A stretch of DNA of 64,000 nt. Source: Mesorhizobium sp. WSM3862. GTDB lineage: Bacteria; Pseudomonadota; Alphaproteobacteria; Rhizobiales; Rhizobiaceae. Made by a program: the position numbers and the translations under genes. Shown here one piece after another: positions 14,859 through 23,708 of the stretch; the first letter of the stretch is position 1; every line of letters starts with the position of its first letter. The notes under the pieces are model-generated. The model had not been told where the DNA came from, ran no database searches, and was given only the letters and a program-made list of their open reading frames with translations. Where the stretch lies: positions 62,001-126,000 of the forward strand of contig NZ_NSGE01000014.1 in the NCBI RefSeq assembly GCF_002294985.1. Direction: 5' to 3'.

Positions 14859-16394
14859 CTACTTGACCGACACGCTTGGCCCGCCCTCGACCGCCAGCAC
14901 CAGGCGGCGGTTGGTGATGCGCGCCAGCTGCGCCAGTCGCCCGGCAGGTCGTTCGCCATAGAGGTCGGCAAGCGACGCCGGCAGCACCAGCGCAAGCGCA
15001 CCGTTGCCGCGGCTTTCCCATTTCAGCCGCGGCATGACCCCGGGCATCGCCGCCGTCAGCAGATAGACGACGCGCATCATCGCCGCCAGCGCGCGGGCGC
15101 GCTCGAGCATGCGCGGCGGCGCCAGGGTCTTGATCTCGGGCGCGATCGCATCGTTGAAGATGCCGTCATGGCGATAGGCGTTGGTCAGGGCCAGATAGGC
15201 GCGGCCAGGATGGTCGACGCCGATAAAGGACGCATGCGCGATGATGTTGAGCGACTGCCGGCCGCGATATTCGGGATGCGCCCGCCAGCCGATATCGGCA
15301 AGCAGGCAGGCGGCGTGGCGGTAGCGCGCCTCATCCACCGTCTCGTCGATGCCGAAGGCCTTGAAAGCCTTGTCCGTCCAGTCGACGAGGTCATGCGCGT
15401 GATGGACCGAGCGCGAGCGCAGCAGCGCCAGTTCCTCCGCCGCGGAGATCAGCGGATCGGCCTTCTGCTCGGCGGCGTCGAGCAGCGAATAGAGGAAGCC
15501 TTCGCGCACGCCCTGCGCCGAGACGACGATCTTCGAGGGCTGCATTGCCGCCATGATTTCCTGCAGCACGACCGCACCGTAAGGCAGCAGCGAGCGGCGG
15601 TTCTTGGAGACGCCTTCGATGCCCTTGACCTTTTCGACCTCGCCCTTGGCCACCTGCCTAAGGAAGTTCAGGGCGCTGTCGGCGGCGATCTCGTAATGAT
15701 GCATGACGCCGAGCGGGTAGTTGGTCATCTCCATATGCAGCCGGGCGAGGTTTCGCCAGGTTCCGCCGACGGCGTAGAACACCCTGCCCTGCCCACCCTT
15801 CAAAAGCTTCGCCCGCGCCAGTTCCTGGCGCGCGATCTTCTGCGCCTGGACGAGAGAGTTCTTCGCCATGTCCTGCAGGCGCAGGCCGCCGAGCGGCAGC
15901 GTGATACCGTCGCCGATCGCCTCGCCATTGATGTCGACGAGTTCCAGGCTGCCGCCGCCAAGGTCGCCGGCGATGCCGTTGGCCGGATAGAAACCGGAAA
16001 TGATGCCGAGCGCCGAATAATGCGCTTCCTGGCGGCCGGAAAGCACGCGGATCTCGGTCTTCAGCACATCCTCGGCGCGGTGGATGAAGTCCGGGCCGTT
16101 GACCGCCTCGCGCGCGGCCGCGGTCGCCAGCACATAGATGTGCTCGGCGCCGGCCTGATCCGAAAGCGCGCGAAAACGGCGGAACTCCTCCATCGAGCGC
16201 GTCACCGCCTCGGGATCGAGCTTGCCCGTCGAAACGATGCCGCGGCCGAGGCCGGCCAGCATCTTTTCGTTGAACAGCATCGTCGGCGAGCGCGCCAGCC
16301 CTTCATAGACGACGAGGCGGATCGAGTTCGATCCGATGTCGATGATCGACAGCGGCCGCCGGTCCTGGAGCCGGCCCTGGGAGACTGAAATCAC
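14859..16394 (-). CDS. ppx: Exopolyphosphatase (Ppx/GppA family)
   Basis: A 511-residue enzyme that removes terminal phosphates from polyphosphate (or from pppGpp in the GppA branch). The sugar-kinase/actin-like N-terminal half shows SIIDIGSNSIRLVVYEG, the Glu of YVLATAAAREAVNG and the phosphate-binding loop AGDLGGGSLELV; the C-terminal half is the helical HD-like domain (VHHAHDLVDWTDKAF, ADIGWRAHPEYRG). It starts inside the ppk stop codon (ATGA overlap), so it is translationally coupled to polyphosphate kinase, giving synthesis and breakdown in one operon. Confidence 0.93.
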   Translation of the reverse strand: MISVSQGRLQDRRPLSIIDIGSNSIRLVVYEGLARSPTMLFNEKMLAGLGRGIVSTGKLDPEAVTRSMEEFRRFRALSDQAGAEHIYVLATAAAREAVNGPDFIHRAEDVLKTEIRVLSGRQEAHYSALGIISGFYPANGIAGDLGGGSLELVDINGEAIGDGITLPLGGLRLQDMAKNSLVQAQKIARQELARAKLLKGGQGRVFYAVGGTWRNLARLHMEMTNYPLGVMHHYEIAADSALNFLRQVAKGEVEKVKGIEGVSKNRRSLLPYGAVVLQEIMAAMQPSKIVVSAQGVREGFLYSLLDAAEQKADPLISAAEELALLRSRSVHHAHDLVDWTDKAFKAFGIDETVDEARYRHAACLLADIGWRAHPEYRGRQSLNIIAHASFIGVDHPGRAYLALTNAYRHDGIFNDAIAPEIKTLAPPRMLERARALAAMMRVVYLLTAAMPGVMPRLKWESRGNGALALVLPASLADLYGERPAGRLAQLARITNRRLVLAVEGGPSVSVK

Positions 16395-18586
16395 GCGGCG
16401 GCGTTCTTCTTGCGGCGCTTAAACTGTGCAATGCGCCTGGGCGCATGCGATTTCAGCGCGTCACCCCGTCCGGAAAGACTCGGATTGGTCATGAAATATT
16501 CCTGCGCGTTGAACGGTTCCTCGCCCTCCTCGAGCGCAGCGCGCCGGGAGGTGCCATCAGCCAATACGTCGAAACTTTGCTGATTGTCCATGATGTTGCC
16601 GAGCATGATCTGGCCAAGCACCTGTTCATGCACAGTCGGATTGGTGATCGGCACCAGGGTCTCGACGCGGCGGTCGAGATTGCGCGGCATGATATCGGCC
16701 GAGGAGATGTAGACGACCGCTTCGTCGGACGGCAGACCGTGGCCGTTGCCGAAGCAGTAGATGCGGCTGTGCTCAAGGAAGCGGCCGACAATCGACTTCA
16801 CCCGGATGTTCTCGGAAAGACCCGGCACCTGCGGCCTCAGGCAGCAGATGCCGCGCACGACGAGATCTATCTCGACGCCGGCGCGGCTGGCGTCATAGAG
16901 AGCGTCGATGACGGTCGGATCGACGAGCGCGTTCATCTTCATCCAGATACGGGCCGGCCTGCCCTCGAGCGCATGGGCGATCTCCTCGGCGATGTGCCTC
17001 AGGATGCGGTCGCGCAGCGTGAACGGCGACACTGCAAGACGCATCTCCTCGGCAGGCTCGGCGTAGCCGGTGATGAAGTTGAAGATCTGCGCGACATCGC
17101 GTGCGATCGTCGGGTCGGTGGTGAAGAAGGACAGGTCGGTGTAGATGCGGGCGGTGACCGGATGGTAGTTGCCGGTGCCGAGATGCACGTAATTGCGCAG
17201 CCGGCCGTCCTCGCGGCGGACCACCAGCGACATCTTGGCGTGGGTCTTCAACTCCAGGAAGCCGAACACGACCTGGACGCCGGCGCGCTCGAGGTCGCGC
17301 GCCCAGCGGATATTGGCCTCTTCATCGAAGCGCGCCTTGAGCTCGACCAGTGCCGTCACCGACTTGCCGGCCTCCGCCGCGTCGATCAATGCCCGCACGA
17401 TCGGGCTGTCGTTCGATGTGCGGTAGAGGGTCTGCTTGATCGCGACGACTTCCGGATCGGCCGCCGCCTGACGCAGGAACTGCACCACGACGTCGAAGGA
17501 TTCGTAGGGGTGGTGGACAATGATGTCCTTCTCGCGGATGGCGGCCAGGCAGTCGCCGCCATGCTCGCGGATGCGCTCGGGAAAGCGCGGGTTGTAGGGC
17601 GTGAATTTGAGGTCGTCGCGCGGGATGGCGACGATCTCGGAGATCTGGTTGAGCGCCAGCGGCCCGGTGAGCACGCTGATGCGGCTCGACGATACTCCGA
17701 GCTCGCCGGCGACGAAGTCGCGCAACTCGGCCGGCATCAGCGTGTCGAATTCGATGCGGATGACGGAGCCGCGGCGGCGGCGCTTCAGCGCCGTCTCGAA
17801 CAGGCGAACGAGGTCTTCCGACTCCTCCTCCACCTCGATATCGCTGTCGCGGATGATGCGGAACGTGCCCGAGCCCTTGACCTCATATCCAGGGAAAAGC
17901 TTGCCGATATAGAGGCCGACCGCTTCTTCCAGCGGGATGAAGCGGACATGATGCTTGCGGTCGGGCAGACGGATGAACCGCCGCAGCGCCACCGGCAAGC
18001 GCAAGAGCGCGCTCATCTCCTCGCCGTTCTTGCGGTGGCGCAGCTGCAGCGCCATCGAGAAACCGAGATTGGGGATGAACGGAAATGGGTGCGCCGGGTC
18101 GATCGACAGCGGCGTGAGCACCGGGAAAACCTGACCCTGGAAATGCTCCTCCAGCCAGGCCTTCTCGTCCTTGGTCAGGCCGTCGCGGGGGATGCTTTCG
18201 ATGCCTTCCTTGTTGAGCAGCTCCATCAGGGCCGACAGGCTCTTCTGCTGGTCTTCCTGCAGGCGCTCGACCTCGCGCAGCAATTGCTCCAACTGCTGCT
18301 CGGGCGTGCGGCCGTCCGGGCTCTTCAACGCGATGCCCTCGCGCACCTGACCGGCGAGGCCGGCGACGCGCACCATGAAGAACTCGTCGAGATTTGCGGC
18401 CGAGATCGACAGGAAGCGAACGCGCTCGAGCAGCGGGTGATGCTCGTTCAGCGATTCCTCGAGCACCCGGCGGTTGAACTGCAGCCAGGAAAACTCGCGG
18501 TTGACGAAACGGTCTGGATTGCCGCCGTCCGGGCTCGCCGCCTCGACGGTGATGAACTCGCTCTGCACCGGCTTCAGTTCGTTCAT
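16391..18586 (-). CDS. ppk1: Polyphosphate kinase 1
   Basis: A 731-residue enzyme that reversibly makes polyphosphate from ATP. All PPK1 domains are visible: N-terminal RFVNREFSWLQFNRRVLEES, the head domain, and the two phospholipase-D-like C-terminal domains with LVELKARFDEEANIRWAR, the phospho-acceptor region VHLGTGNYHPVTARIYTD, and RGICCLRPQVPGLSENIRV. The start is the ATG at 18586 (AGGA seven bases upstream) rather than a GTG at 18607. The last residues are basic (FKRRKKNAAA). First gene of the ppk1-ppx operon; divergent from a zinc-finger gene. Confidence 0.95.
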   Translation of the reverse strand: MNELKPVQSEFITVEAASPDGGNPDRFVNREFSWLQFNRRVLEESLNEHHPLLERVRFLSISAANLDEFFMVRVAGLAGQVREGIALKSPDGRTPEQQLEQLLREVERLQEDQQKSLSALMELLNKEGIESIPRDGLTKDEKAWLEEHFQGQVFPVLTPLSIDPAHPFPFIPNLGFSMALQLRHRKNGEEMSALLRLPVALRRFIRLPDRKHHVRFIPLEEAVGLYIGKLFPGYEVKGSGTFRIIRDSDIEVEEESEDLVRLFETALKRRRRGSVIRIEFDTLMPAELRDFVAGELGVSSSRISVLTGPLALNQISEIVAIPRDDLKFTPYNPRFPERIREHGGDCLAAIREKDIIVHHPYESFDVVVQFLRQAAADPEVVAIKQTLYRTSNDSPIVRALIDAAEAGKSVTALVELKARFDEEANIRWARDLERAGVQVVFGFLELKTHAKMSLVVRREDGRLRNYVHLGTGNYHPVTARIYTDLSFFTTDPTIARDVAQIFNFITGYAEPAEEMRLAVSPFTLRDRILRHIAEEIAHALEGRPARIWMKMNALVDPTVIDALYDASRAGVEIDLVVRGICCLRPQVPGLSENIRVKSIVGRFLEHSRIYCFGNGHGLPSDEAVVYISSADIMPRNLDRRVETLVPITNPTVHEQVLGQIMLGNIMDNQQSFDVLADGTSRRAALEEGEEPFNAQEYFMTNPSLSGRGDALKSHAPRRIAQFKRRKKNAAA

Positions 18587-18826
18587 GGTTCCTGCTCTTG
18601 GCCACAAGGTCGTTCTATGAGCGCCATACGCCGCCGGACGCGCTATGCACGCTCTAACACGCTTTTATGACGCATGATGTCACGGAATCGCTTCGTTTCC
18701 GGCCTCATGCGCTTAACCGGCTCAACTTATCCTCTGCCAGGCTTTTGCGACAGTTTCATTTCATCGATCTTGCAAACCGGCCGGTTATGATCCAGATGCA
18801 AACGGGCCGAACTGAAGGAGACGACG

Positions 18827-19072
18827 ATGGCAGGCGGTACCATTCCCCATTTCCAGAACGATGCGGGCCATCCGGCGATCGATATCGGCGTCAAGGAATT
18901 CATGTGCACCGGCGCCAATCCGCCTTTCGACCATCCGCATGTATTCCTCGACATGGGCGACGACAATGAGAAGGTCTGCCCGTACTGCTCGACGCTCTAT
19001 CGCTATTCGCCGAAGCTGAAGGCGACGGAAACCGAGCCTGCCGGCTGCCTCTATATCGACCAGGCCGCCTGA
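18827..19072 (+). CDS. Zinc-finger protein of the CHCC/NDUFS6 type
   Basis: An 81-residue protein with the zf-CHCC arrangement: Cys in EFMCTGANPPFDHPHVFLD, two His in the same stretch, and the knuckle CPYCSTLYRY. In mitochondria and alphaproteobacteria this domain is that of the NDUFS6 subunit of respiratory complex I, which binds one Zn; the bacterial protein is found apart from the nuo operon, as here. GAAGGAGACG precedes the ATG. Followed within 30 bases by a flavin monooxygenase gene, possibly one transcript. Confidence 0.88.
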   Translation: MAGGTIPHFQNDAGHPAIDIGVKEFMCTGANPPFDHPHVFLDMGDDNEKVCPYCSTLYRYSPKLKATETEPAGCLYIDQAA

Positions 19073-19099
19073 TCTCAGATCATGGGTGACCGCTAGACC

Positions 19100-20329
19100 A
19101 TGGATGAGGCGCGGTTCCGGCAGGTCGTCATCGCCGGGGCCGGTATCGCCGGACTGACGGCAGCTCTTGCCTTTGCCGAACACGGCCATGCCGTCACGGT
19201 GCTGGAACAGGCCGGCCAGCTCGAAGCGGTGGGCGCCGGCATCCAGCTTTCTCCCAACGCAACCCGTATCCTCAGCCGGCTCGGTGCGCTCGACCGGTTG
19301 CGGCTGAACGCGATCCGCCCGGAAGCGGTGGTGCTGAAGGACGCTGCCACCTTGCGCGAACTGGCGCGCGTGCCGCTCGGCCAGGCCGGCGAAGAGCGTT
19401 GGGGCGCGCCCTATCTGGTGGCGCACCGCGCCGACCTGCAGGCGGCGCTGACGGCGCGGATGGCGGAGCATCCTGAAATCCAACTCGTCACCGGCGCGCG
19501 GGTAACGGACGTCGCTGTTCAGCCGCAAGACATCGCCGTCGCCGCCGAAACGGATGGCGGCAGCATCGAAGCCGCCGGCGGCCTGCTGATCGGCGCCGAC
19601 GGCGTCTGGTCGTCGGTTCGCAGGCTGCTTGCGGGTCGAGAGCCGGCCTTCGGGAAGAACCGCTTCTCGGGCGAGCTGGCCTGGCGCGCAACGGTTGCAG
19701 CGACAAGCGCCGCCGGCCAGGCTTTTGCAGCAATCGCCCCCGGCGACTGCATCACCGCCTTCCTGCATCCCGGCTTCCATATGGTCGCCTATCCAGTGAG
19801 CAAAGGCAGCGCCTTCAATCTGGCCGCCTTCACCAAGGGCGAGCGCATCGCCGAAGGCTGGTCCGGCCATGCCGATCCCGCCATTCTCGCCAGCGCCATG
19901 CGCGGCACGTCGCCCGCGCTGGCAAGGCTTGTCGCGCTTGCCGGGCCTTGGACGGCGTTTCCGATCCACACCGTCGAGCAGGCGCGCTGGACGATGCCGC
20001 AGGGCGTAGCCCTGATCGGAGACGCGGCGCACGCCATGACCCCGTTCGCGGCGCAGGGCGCGGCGATGGCGATCGAGGATGCCGCGACGCTCGCCGATCT
20101 GGTCGCGGACTTTGCCGGCGATCTGCGGCAGAACCTCACCACATGGGAAAATCGCAGGCGCCCGCGCATCGAGAAGGTGATCAGACGCGGCGCGCTCAAC
20201 CGCCTGGCCTGGCACGCATGGGGCCCGGTTGCGATCGCGCGCAACCTGGTGTTGGCGACGCGGCCGGCGGAGAAGCTCGCGGGAGATTTGGACTGGCTCT
20301 ATGGCTGGGAGGAGCGGAACAGGCGGTGA
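19100..20329 (+). CDS. FAD-dependent monooxygenase (salicylate-hydroxylase type)
   Basis: A 409-residue class A flavoprotein hydroxylase. The N-terminal dinucleotide fold is VVIAGAGIAGLTAALAFAEHG, the second flavin motif is GADGVWSSVRR (about residue 155) and the third GDAAHAMTPFAAQGAAMAIED (about residue 305). These enzymes use NAD(P)H and O2 to hydroxylate aromatic or related rings; the substrate pocket cannot be assigned from sequence and no aromatic-degradation genes adjoin. Downstream lies the terminator of the convergent aap operon. Confidence 0.88.
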   Translation: MDEARFRQVVIAGAGIAGLTAALAFAEHGHAVTVLEQAGQLEAVGAGIQLSPNATRILSRLGALDRLRLNAIRPEAVVLKDAATLRELARVPLGQAGEERWGAPYLVAHRADLQAALTARMAEHPEIQLVTGARVTDVAVQPQDIAVAAETDGGSIEAAGGLLIGADGVWSSVRRLLAGREPAFGKNRFSGELAWRATVAATSAAGQAFAAIAPGDCITAFLHPGFHMVAYPVSKGSAFNLAAFTKGERIAEGWSGHADPAILASAMRGTSPALARLVALAGPWTAFPIHTVEQARWTMPQGVALIGDAAHAMTPFAAQGAAMAIEDAATLADLVADFAGDLRQNLTTWENRRRPRIEKVIRRGALNRLAWHAWGPVAIARNLVLATRPAEKLAGDLDWLYGWEERNRR

Positions 20330-20427
20330 GGCGTTCGCTGCAGCGGTGTCCTGCACGACCGCCAATGCTACCGCGCCTCGACAACTATGGAAGGCGAGAC
20401 CGGCAGCGCGCTTCACCAACCGGTCGC

Positions 20428-20457
20428 TCAAAAGCCCGGCCGTCGGCGGCCGGGCTT
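20428..20457 (-). terminator. Rho-independent terminator of the aap operon
   Basis: Perfect 11-base stem (AAGCCCGGCCG, 20432-20442; CGGCCGGGCTT, 20447-20457) with a 4-base loop and TTTT on the minus strand. Lies 20 bases beyond the aapP stop. Confidence 0.85.
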
Positions 20458-20477
20458 CTCGAATTGGCGTCAGAAGC

Positions 20478-21281
20478 TCAGTGCAGGATCTGCGACAGGA
20501 ACAGTTTCGTGCGCTCATGGCGCGGATTATCGAAGAACTCGGCCGGCGTGTTCTGCTCGACGATCTGGCCCTGGTCCATGAAGATCACCCGGTTGGCGAC
20601 CTTGCGCGCAAAGCCCATCTCGTGGGTGACGCAAAGCATCGTCATGCCTTCTTCGGCAAGGCCAACCATCGTCTCCAGCACTTCCTTGATCATTTCAGGG
20701 TCGAGCGCCGAGGTCGGCTCGTCGAACAGCATGATGCGCGGGTTCATACAGAGCGAGCGGGCGATCGCCACGCGCTGCTGCTGGCCGCCGGAGAGCTGTC
20801 CAGGATATTTGTTGGCCTGCTCCGGGATCTTGACGCGCTTCAGGAAATGCATGGCGATTTCCTCGGCCTGCTTCTTTGGCGTCTTGCGCACCCAGATTGG
20901 CGCCAGCGTGCAGTTCTCCAGGATTGTCAGATGCGGGAACAGGTTGAAGTGCTGGAACACCATGCCGACCTCGCGGCGCACCTCGTCGATCTTCTTCAGA
21001 TCGTTGGTGAGTTCCTTGCCGTCGACGATGATCTTGCCCTTCTGGTGCTCTTCCAGGCGGTTGATGCAGCGGATCATGGTCGACTTGCCGGAGCCGGACG
21101 GACCGCAGATGACGATGCGCTCGCCGCGCATCACCTTGAGGTTGATGTCCTTCAGCACATGGAACTCGCCATACCATTTGTGCATGCCGACGATGTCGAT
21201 GGCGACATCTGTCGTCGAGATGTGCATCTTCTTGGCATCGACCTTGAGGTCTTCCGCGCTGACGGCGTTTTCGGTGGCCAT
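20478..21281 (-). CDS. aapP: General L-amino-acid ABC transporter, ATP-binding protein
   Basis: A 267-residue ABC ATPase that powers the Aap uptake system at the inner face of the membrane. Walker A is GPSGSGKST, the signature is LSGGQQQRVAIARSL, Walker B is IMLFDEPTSALDPE and the H-loop is CVTHEMGFA. It belongs to the polar amino-acid (GlnQ/HisP) class. The ATG at 21281 follows GGGGAATTGG; the in-frame TTG at 21287 is less likely. Last gene of aapJQMP. Confidence 0.95.
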   Translation of the reverse strand: MATENAVSAEDLKVDAKKMHISTTDVAIDIVGMHKWYGEFHVLKDINLKVMRGERIVICGPSGSGKSTMIRCINRLEEHQKGKIIVDGKELTNDLKKIDEVRREVGMVFQHFNLFPHLTILENCTLAPIWVRKTPKKQAEEIAMHFLKRVKIPEQANKYPGQLSGGQQQRVAIARSLCMNPRIMLFDEPTSALDPEMIKEVLETMVGLAEEGMTMLCVTHEMGFARKVANRVIFMDQGQIVEQNTPAEFFDNPRHERTKLFLSQILH

Positions 21282-21296
21282 GGCCAATTCCCCTTT

Positions 21297-22439
21297 TTAT
21301 CGTTTGTAGCCGGTGTCCAGCCGGCGCTCGGTGTACATTGAATAGCGCGACATGCCGAAGCAGAACAGCCAGAACACGAAGGCGGCGAAGATCAGGCCGG
21401 ACTTCGGGGTCTGCGGCGTCGCCCAGTTGGGATCGGAGAAATTCTGCTTGACCACGCCGAGCAGGTCGAACATCGAGATGATGAGCACCAGGCTGGTATC
21501 CTTGAACATGCCGATGAAGGTGTTGACGATGCCGGGAATGACCAGCTTCAGCGCCTGCGGCAGCACGATCAAGCCCATCTTCTGCCAATAGCCGAGGCCG
21601 AGCGAATCGGCGCCCTCATACTGGCCCTTCGGGATCGCCTGGAGGCCGCCGCGCACCACTTCCGCCATATAGGCGGCGGCAAACAGCGACACGCCGATCA
21701 GCGCCCTGAGGTACTTGTCGAAGGTAACGCCCTCGGGAAGGAAAAGCGGCAGCATGACGCTGGCGAAGAACAGCACGGTGATCAGCGGAATGCCGCGCAC
21801 CGTCTCGATGAAGACGACGCAAAGCCATTTGACGATCGGCATCTGGGAACGACGGCCGAGCGCCAGAGCGATGCCCAGGGGCAGCGACACGGCCATACCA
21901 ACGAAGGAGAGGCTGAGCGTCACCAGCAGCCCACCCCAGCGCGAGGTCTCGACATGCGGCAGGCCGAACACGCCGCCGACCAAAAGGAAGTGGGCGACGA
22001 CCGGCAGCACGAGGAAGAGCAGGATGGCGTTCAGCCCCTTGCGCGGCACGCGCGGGATCAGCATAGGCACCAGCAACACCACGAACAGGATGGCGACCAG
22101 GATAGGCCGCCAGCGTTCCTCGATGTGATAGGTGCCGAACATGAACTGGCCGAACTTGGCGTTGACGAAAGCCCAGCAGGCGCCGGTCCAGCCGTCGGGC
22201 TGGATACCGCCTTGCGAGACGGTGGCGCAGACCGTGCGGTCCGGCCCGGTCCACACTGCGTTTATGAAGGCCCAGTTGATGACCTGCGGCAGGATCCAGG
22301 CGACTATGGCGATGCCGAGGATGGTCAGGATAGTGTCGCCAACCGAGGCGGTCAGGTTCTTGCGCACCCAGGCATAGGCGCCGCGCTCGCCAGGAGGCGC
22401 CGGCTGCGCCAGCGTCATCTCGGTGCGCACCCAGGACAT
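21297..22439 (-). CDS. aapM: General L-amino-acid ABC transporter, permease
   Basis: A 380-residue membrane protein, one of the two permeases of the Aap system. The HisM-type EAA loop is VRGGLQAIPKGQYEGADSLGLGY with downstream LPQALKLVIPGIVN. Its length, well above the roughly 220 residues of ordinary HisM permeases, is due to a long N-terminal part with extra membrane segments and a periplasmic Cys-containing loop, as is usual for AapM. The ATG at 22439 has CAGGAG six bases upstream; an ATG at 22454 is possible. In the aap operon between aapQ and aapP. Confidence 0.93.
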   Translation of the reverse strand: MSWVRTEMTLAQPAPPGERGAYAWVRKNLTASVGDTILTILGIAIVAWILPQVINWAFINAVWTGPDRTVCATVSQGGIQPDGWTGACWAFVNAKFGQFMFGTYHIEERWRPILVAILFVVLLVPMLIPRVPRKGLNAILLFLVLPVVAHFLLVGGVFGLPHVETSRWGGLLVTLSLSFVGMAVSLPLGIALALGRRSQMPIVKWLCVVFIETVRGIPLITVLFFASVMLPLFLPEGVTFDKYLRALIGVSLFAAAYMAEVVRGGLQAIPKGQYEGADSLGLGYWQKMGLIVLPQALKLVIPGIVNTFIGMFKDTSLVLIISMFDLLGVVKQNFSDPNWATPQTPKSGLIFAAFVFWLFCFGMSRYSMYTERRLDTGYKR

Positions 22440-22458
22440 GTCGTGCTCCTGCATGGCT

Positions 22459-23646
22459 CTACCTCTCCACCAGCGCCATTCTGGCGTTCACCACGTTCAT
22501 CACCGCAGAGGTGACGAGGCTCAGCACCAGATAGGCGATCATCATGAGAAACACGCCCTCGACCGCTTGGCCGGTCTGGTTGAGCACCGTGCCGGCGGTG
22601 GCGGTGAGATCGGGGTAGCCGATGGCGATCGCCAGCGAAGAGTTCTTGGTGAGGTTCAGATACTGGCTGGTGAGCGGTGGGATGACGATGCGCATCGCCT
22701 GCGGGATCACCACCAGGCGCAGGATCGGGCCGGAACGCAGGCCGAGTGCAGCCGCCGCTTCGCTCTGGCCTTTGCTCACGCCCTTGATGCCGGCGCGCAC
22801 GATCTCGGCGATGAAGGCGGCCGTGTAGAAGGAAAGCGCCAGCAGGAGCGACAGGAACTCAGGCTTGATCTGAAATCCGCCCGTCAAATTGAAGGTCGAC
22901 TGCTTCGGGAAGTCGAAGGTAAGCGGCATGCCGGCGAGCAGGAAGGCGAGCACGGGCAGTCCGACGATCAGGGCGACCGAGGTCCAGAACACCGGGAATT
23001 GCTGGCCGGTGGCCATCTGCCGCTGGCGCGCCCGGTGCGCGACAAACCATGCCATGGCGAGCGCCACGACGAAAGCGACCAGAACCAGCCAGGAGCCATC
23101 GCCCCAGATGCCGCGCGGAAAATAGAAGCCGCGCTGGTTGAGGAAGGAGCCGAACGGCAGGTGATAGCTCTCGCGCGGCGGCGGCAGCACCGCGAGCACG
23201 CCCGAATACCAGAAGAAGATGACCAGCAGCGGCGGGATATTGCGGAAGATCTCGACATAGACCGTGCAGATCTTACGGATCAGCCAATTTTGCGATAGCC
23301 GGCCGATGCCAATGATGAAGCCGACTATGGTGGCGAGGACAATGCCGGCGGCGGCAACGATGATTGTGTTGAGCAGGCCGACGATAAGCGCACGGCCATA
23401 GGTTGCGTCCGACGTGTAGGCAATCGGCGTGTCGGAGATATCGAAACCGGCCCTGTTCCTGAGGAACTGGAAGCCTGAGGCGATGTGAAGGCGCTGGAGG
23501 TTCTCGATGACGTTGTTGACGATCCACCAGATCGAAACGAACAGAAGAATTACGACCAGCGTCTGAAAGAACAAGGCGCGTATTTTCGGGTCATTGATGA
23601 AGGAGCCGCGACCCGGCTCCTGCCGAAGGATTTCCTGCGAAGCCAT
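22459..23646 (-). CDS. aapQ: General L-amino-acid ABC transporter, permease
   Basis: A 395-residue membrane protein, partner of AapM. It has the long N-terminal region typical of AapQ (ALFFQTLVVILLFVSIWWIV, NRAGFDISDTPIAY) and a C-terminal permease half with the EAA loop VRAGIKGVSKGQSEAAAALGL and VIPQAMRIVIPPLTSQYLN. It begins with AGGGGATCGTC before the ATG at 23646. A strong hairpin between it and aapJ probably lowers expression relative to the binding protein. Confidence 0.94.
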   Translation of the reverse strand: MASQEILRQEPGRGSFINDPKIRALFFQTLVVILLFVSIWWIVNNVIENLQRLHIASGFQFLRNRAGFDISDTPIAYTSDATYGRALIVGLLNTIIVAAAGIVLATIVGFIIGIGRLSQNWLIRKICTVYVEIFRNIPPLLVIFFWYSGVLAVLPPPRESYHLPFGSFLNQRGFYFPRGIWGDGSWLVLVAFVVALAMAWFVAHRARQRQMATGQQFPVFWTSVALIVGLPVLAFLLAGMPLTFDFPKQSTFNLTGGFQIKPEFLSLLLALSFYTAAFIAEIVRAGIKGVSKGQSEAAAALGLRSGPILRLVVIPQAMRIVIPPLTSQYLNLTKNSSLAIAIGYPDLTATAGTVLNQTGQAVEGVFLMMIAYLVLSLVTSAVMNVVNARMALVER

Positions 23647-23669
23647 AGACGATCCCCTGAAAAGAGAAA

Positions 23670-23696
23670 CCGGGAGGCAGACGACCTGCCTCCCGG
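23670..23696 (-). terminator. Intercistronic stem-loop between aapJ and aapQ
   Basis: Perfect 11-base arms (CCGGGAGGCAG 23670-23680, CTGCCTCCCGG 23686-23696) with a 5-base loop, followed on the minus strand by the T-rich TTTCTCTTTT. It can act as a partial terminator or as a 3'-end stabiliser of aapJ mRNA, the usual arrangement that gives excess binding protein. Confidence 0.75.
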
Positions 23697-23708
23697 ATCA
23701 CATTTCAA

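Noticed and set aside
16445..18670. Long plus-strand open frame opposite ppk1
   Set aside because: Antisense shadow; ppk1 is fully conserved on the minus strand.
18655..18690. Possible Pho box upstream of ppk1 (GTGACAT and GCGTCAT)
   Set aside because: Half-sites each differ at two positions and spacing is 10, not 11 bases; too weak to claim.
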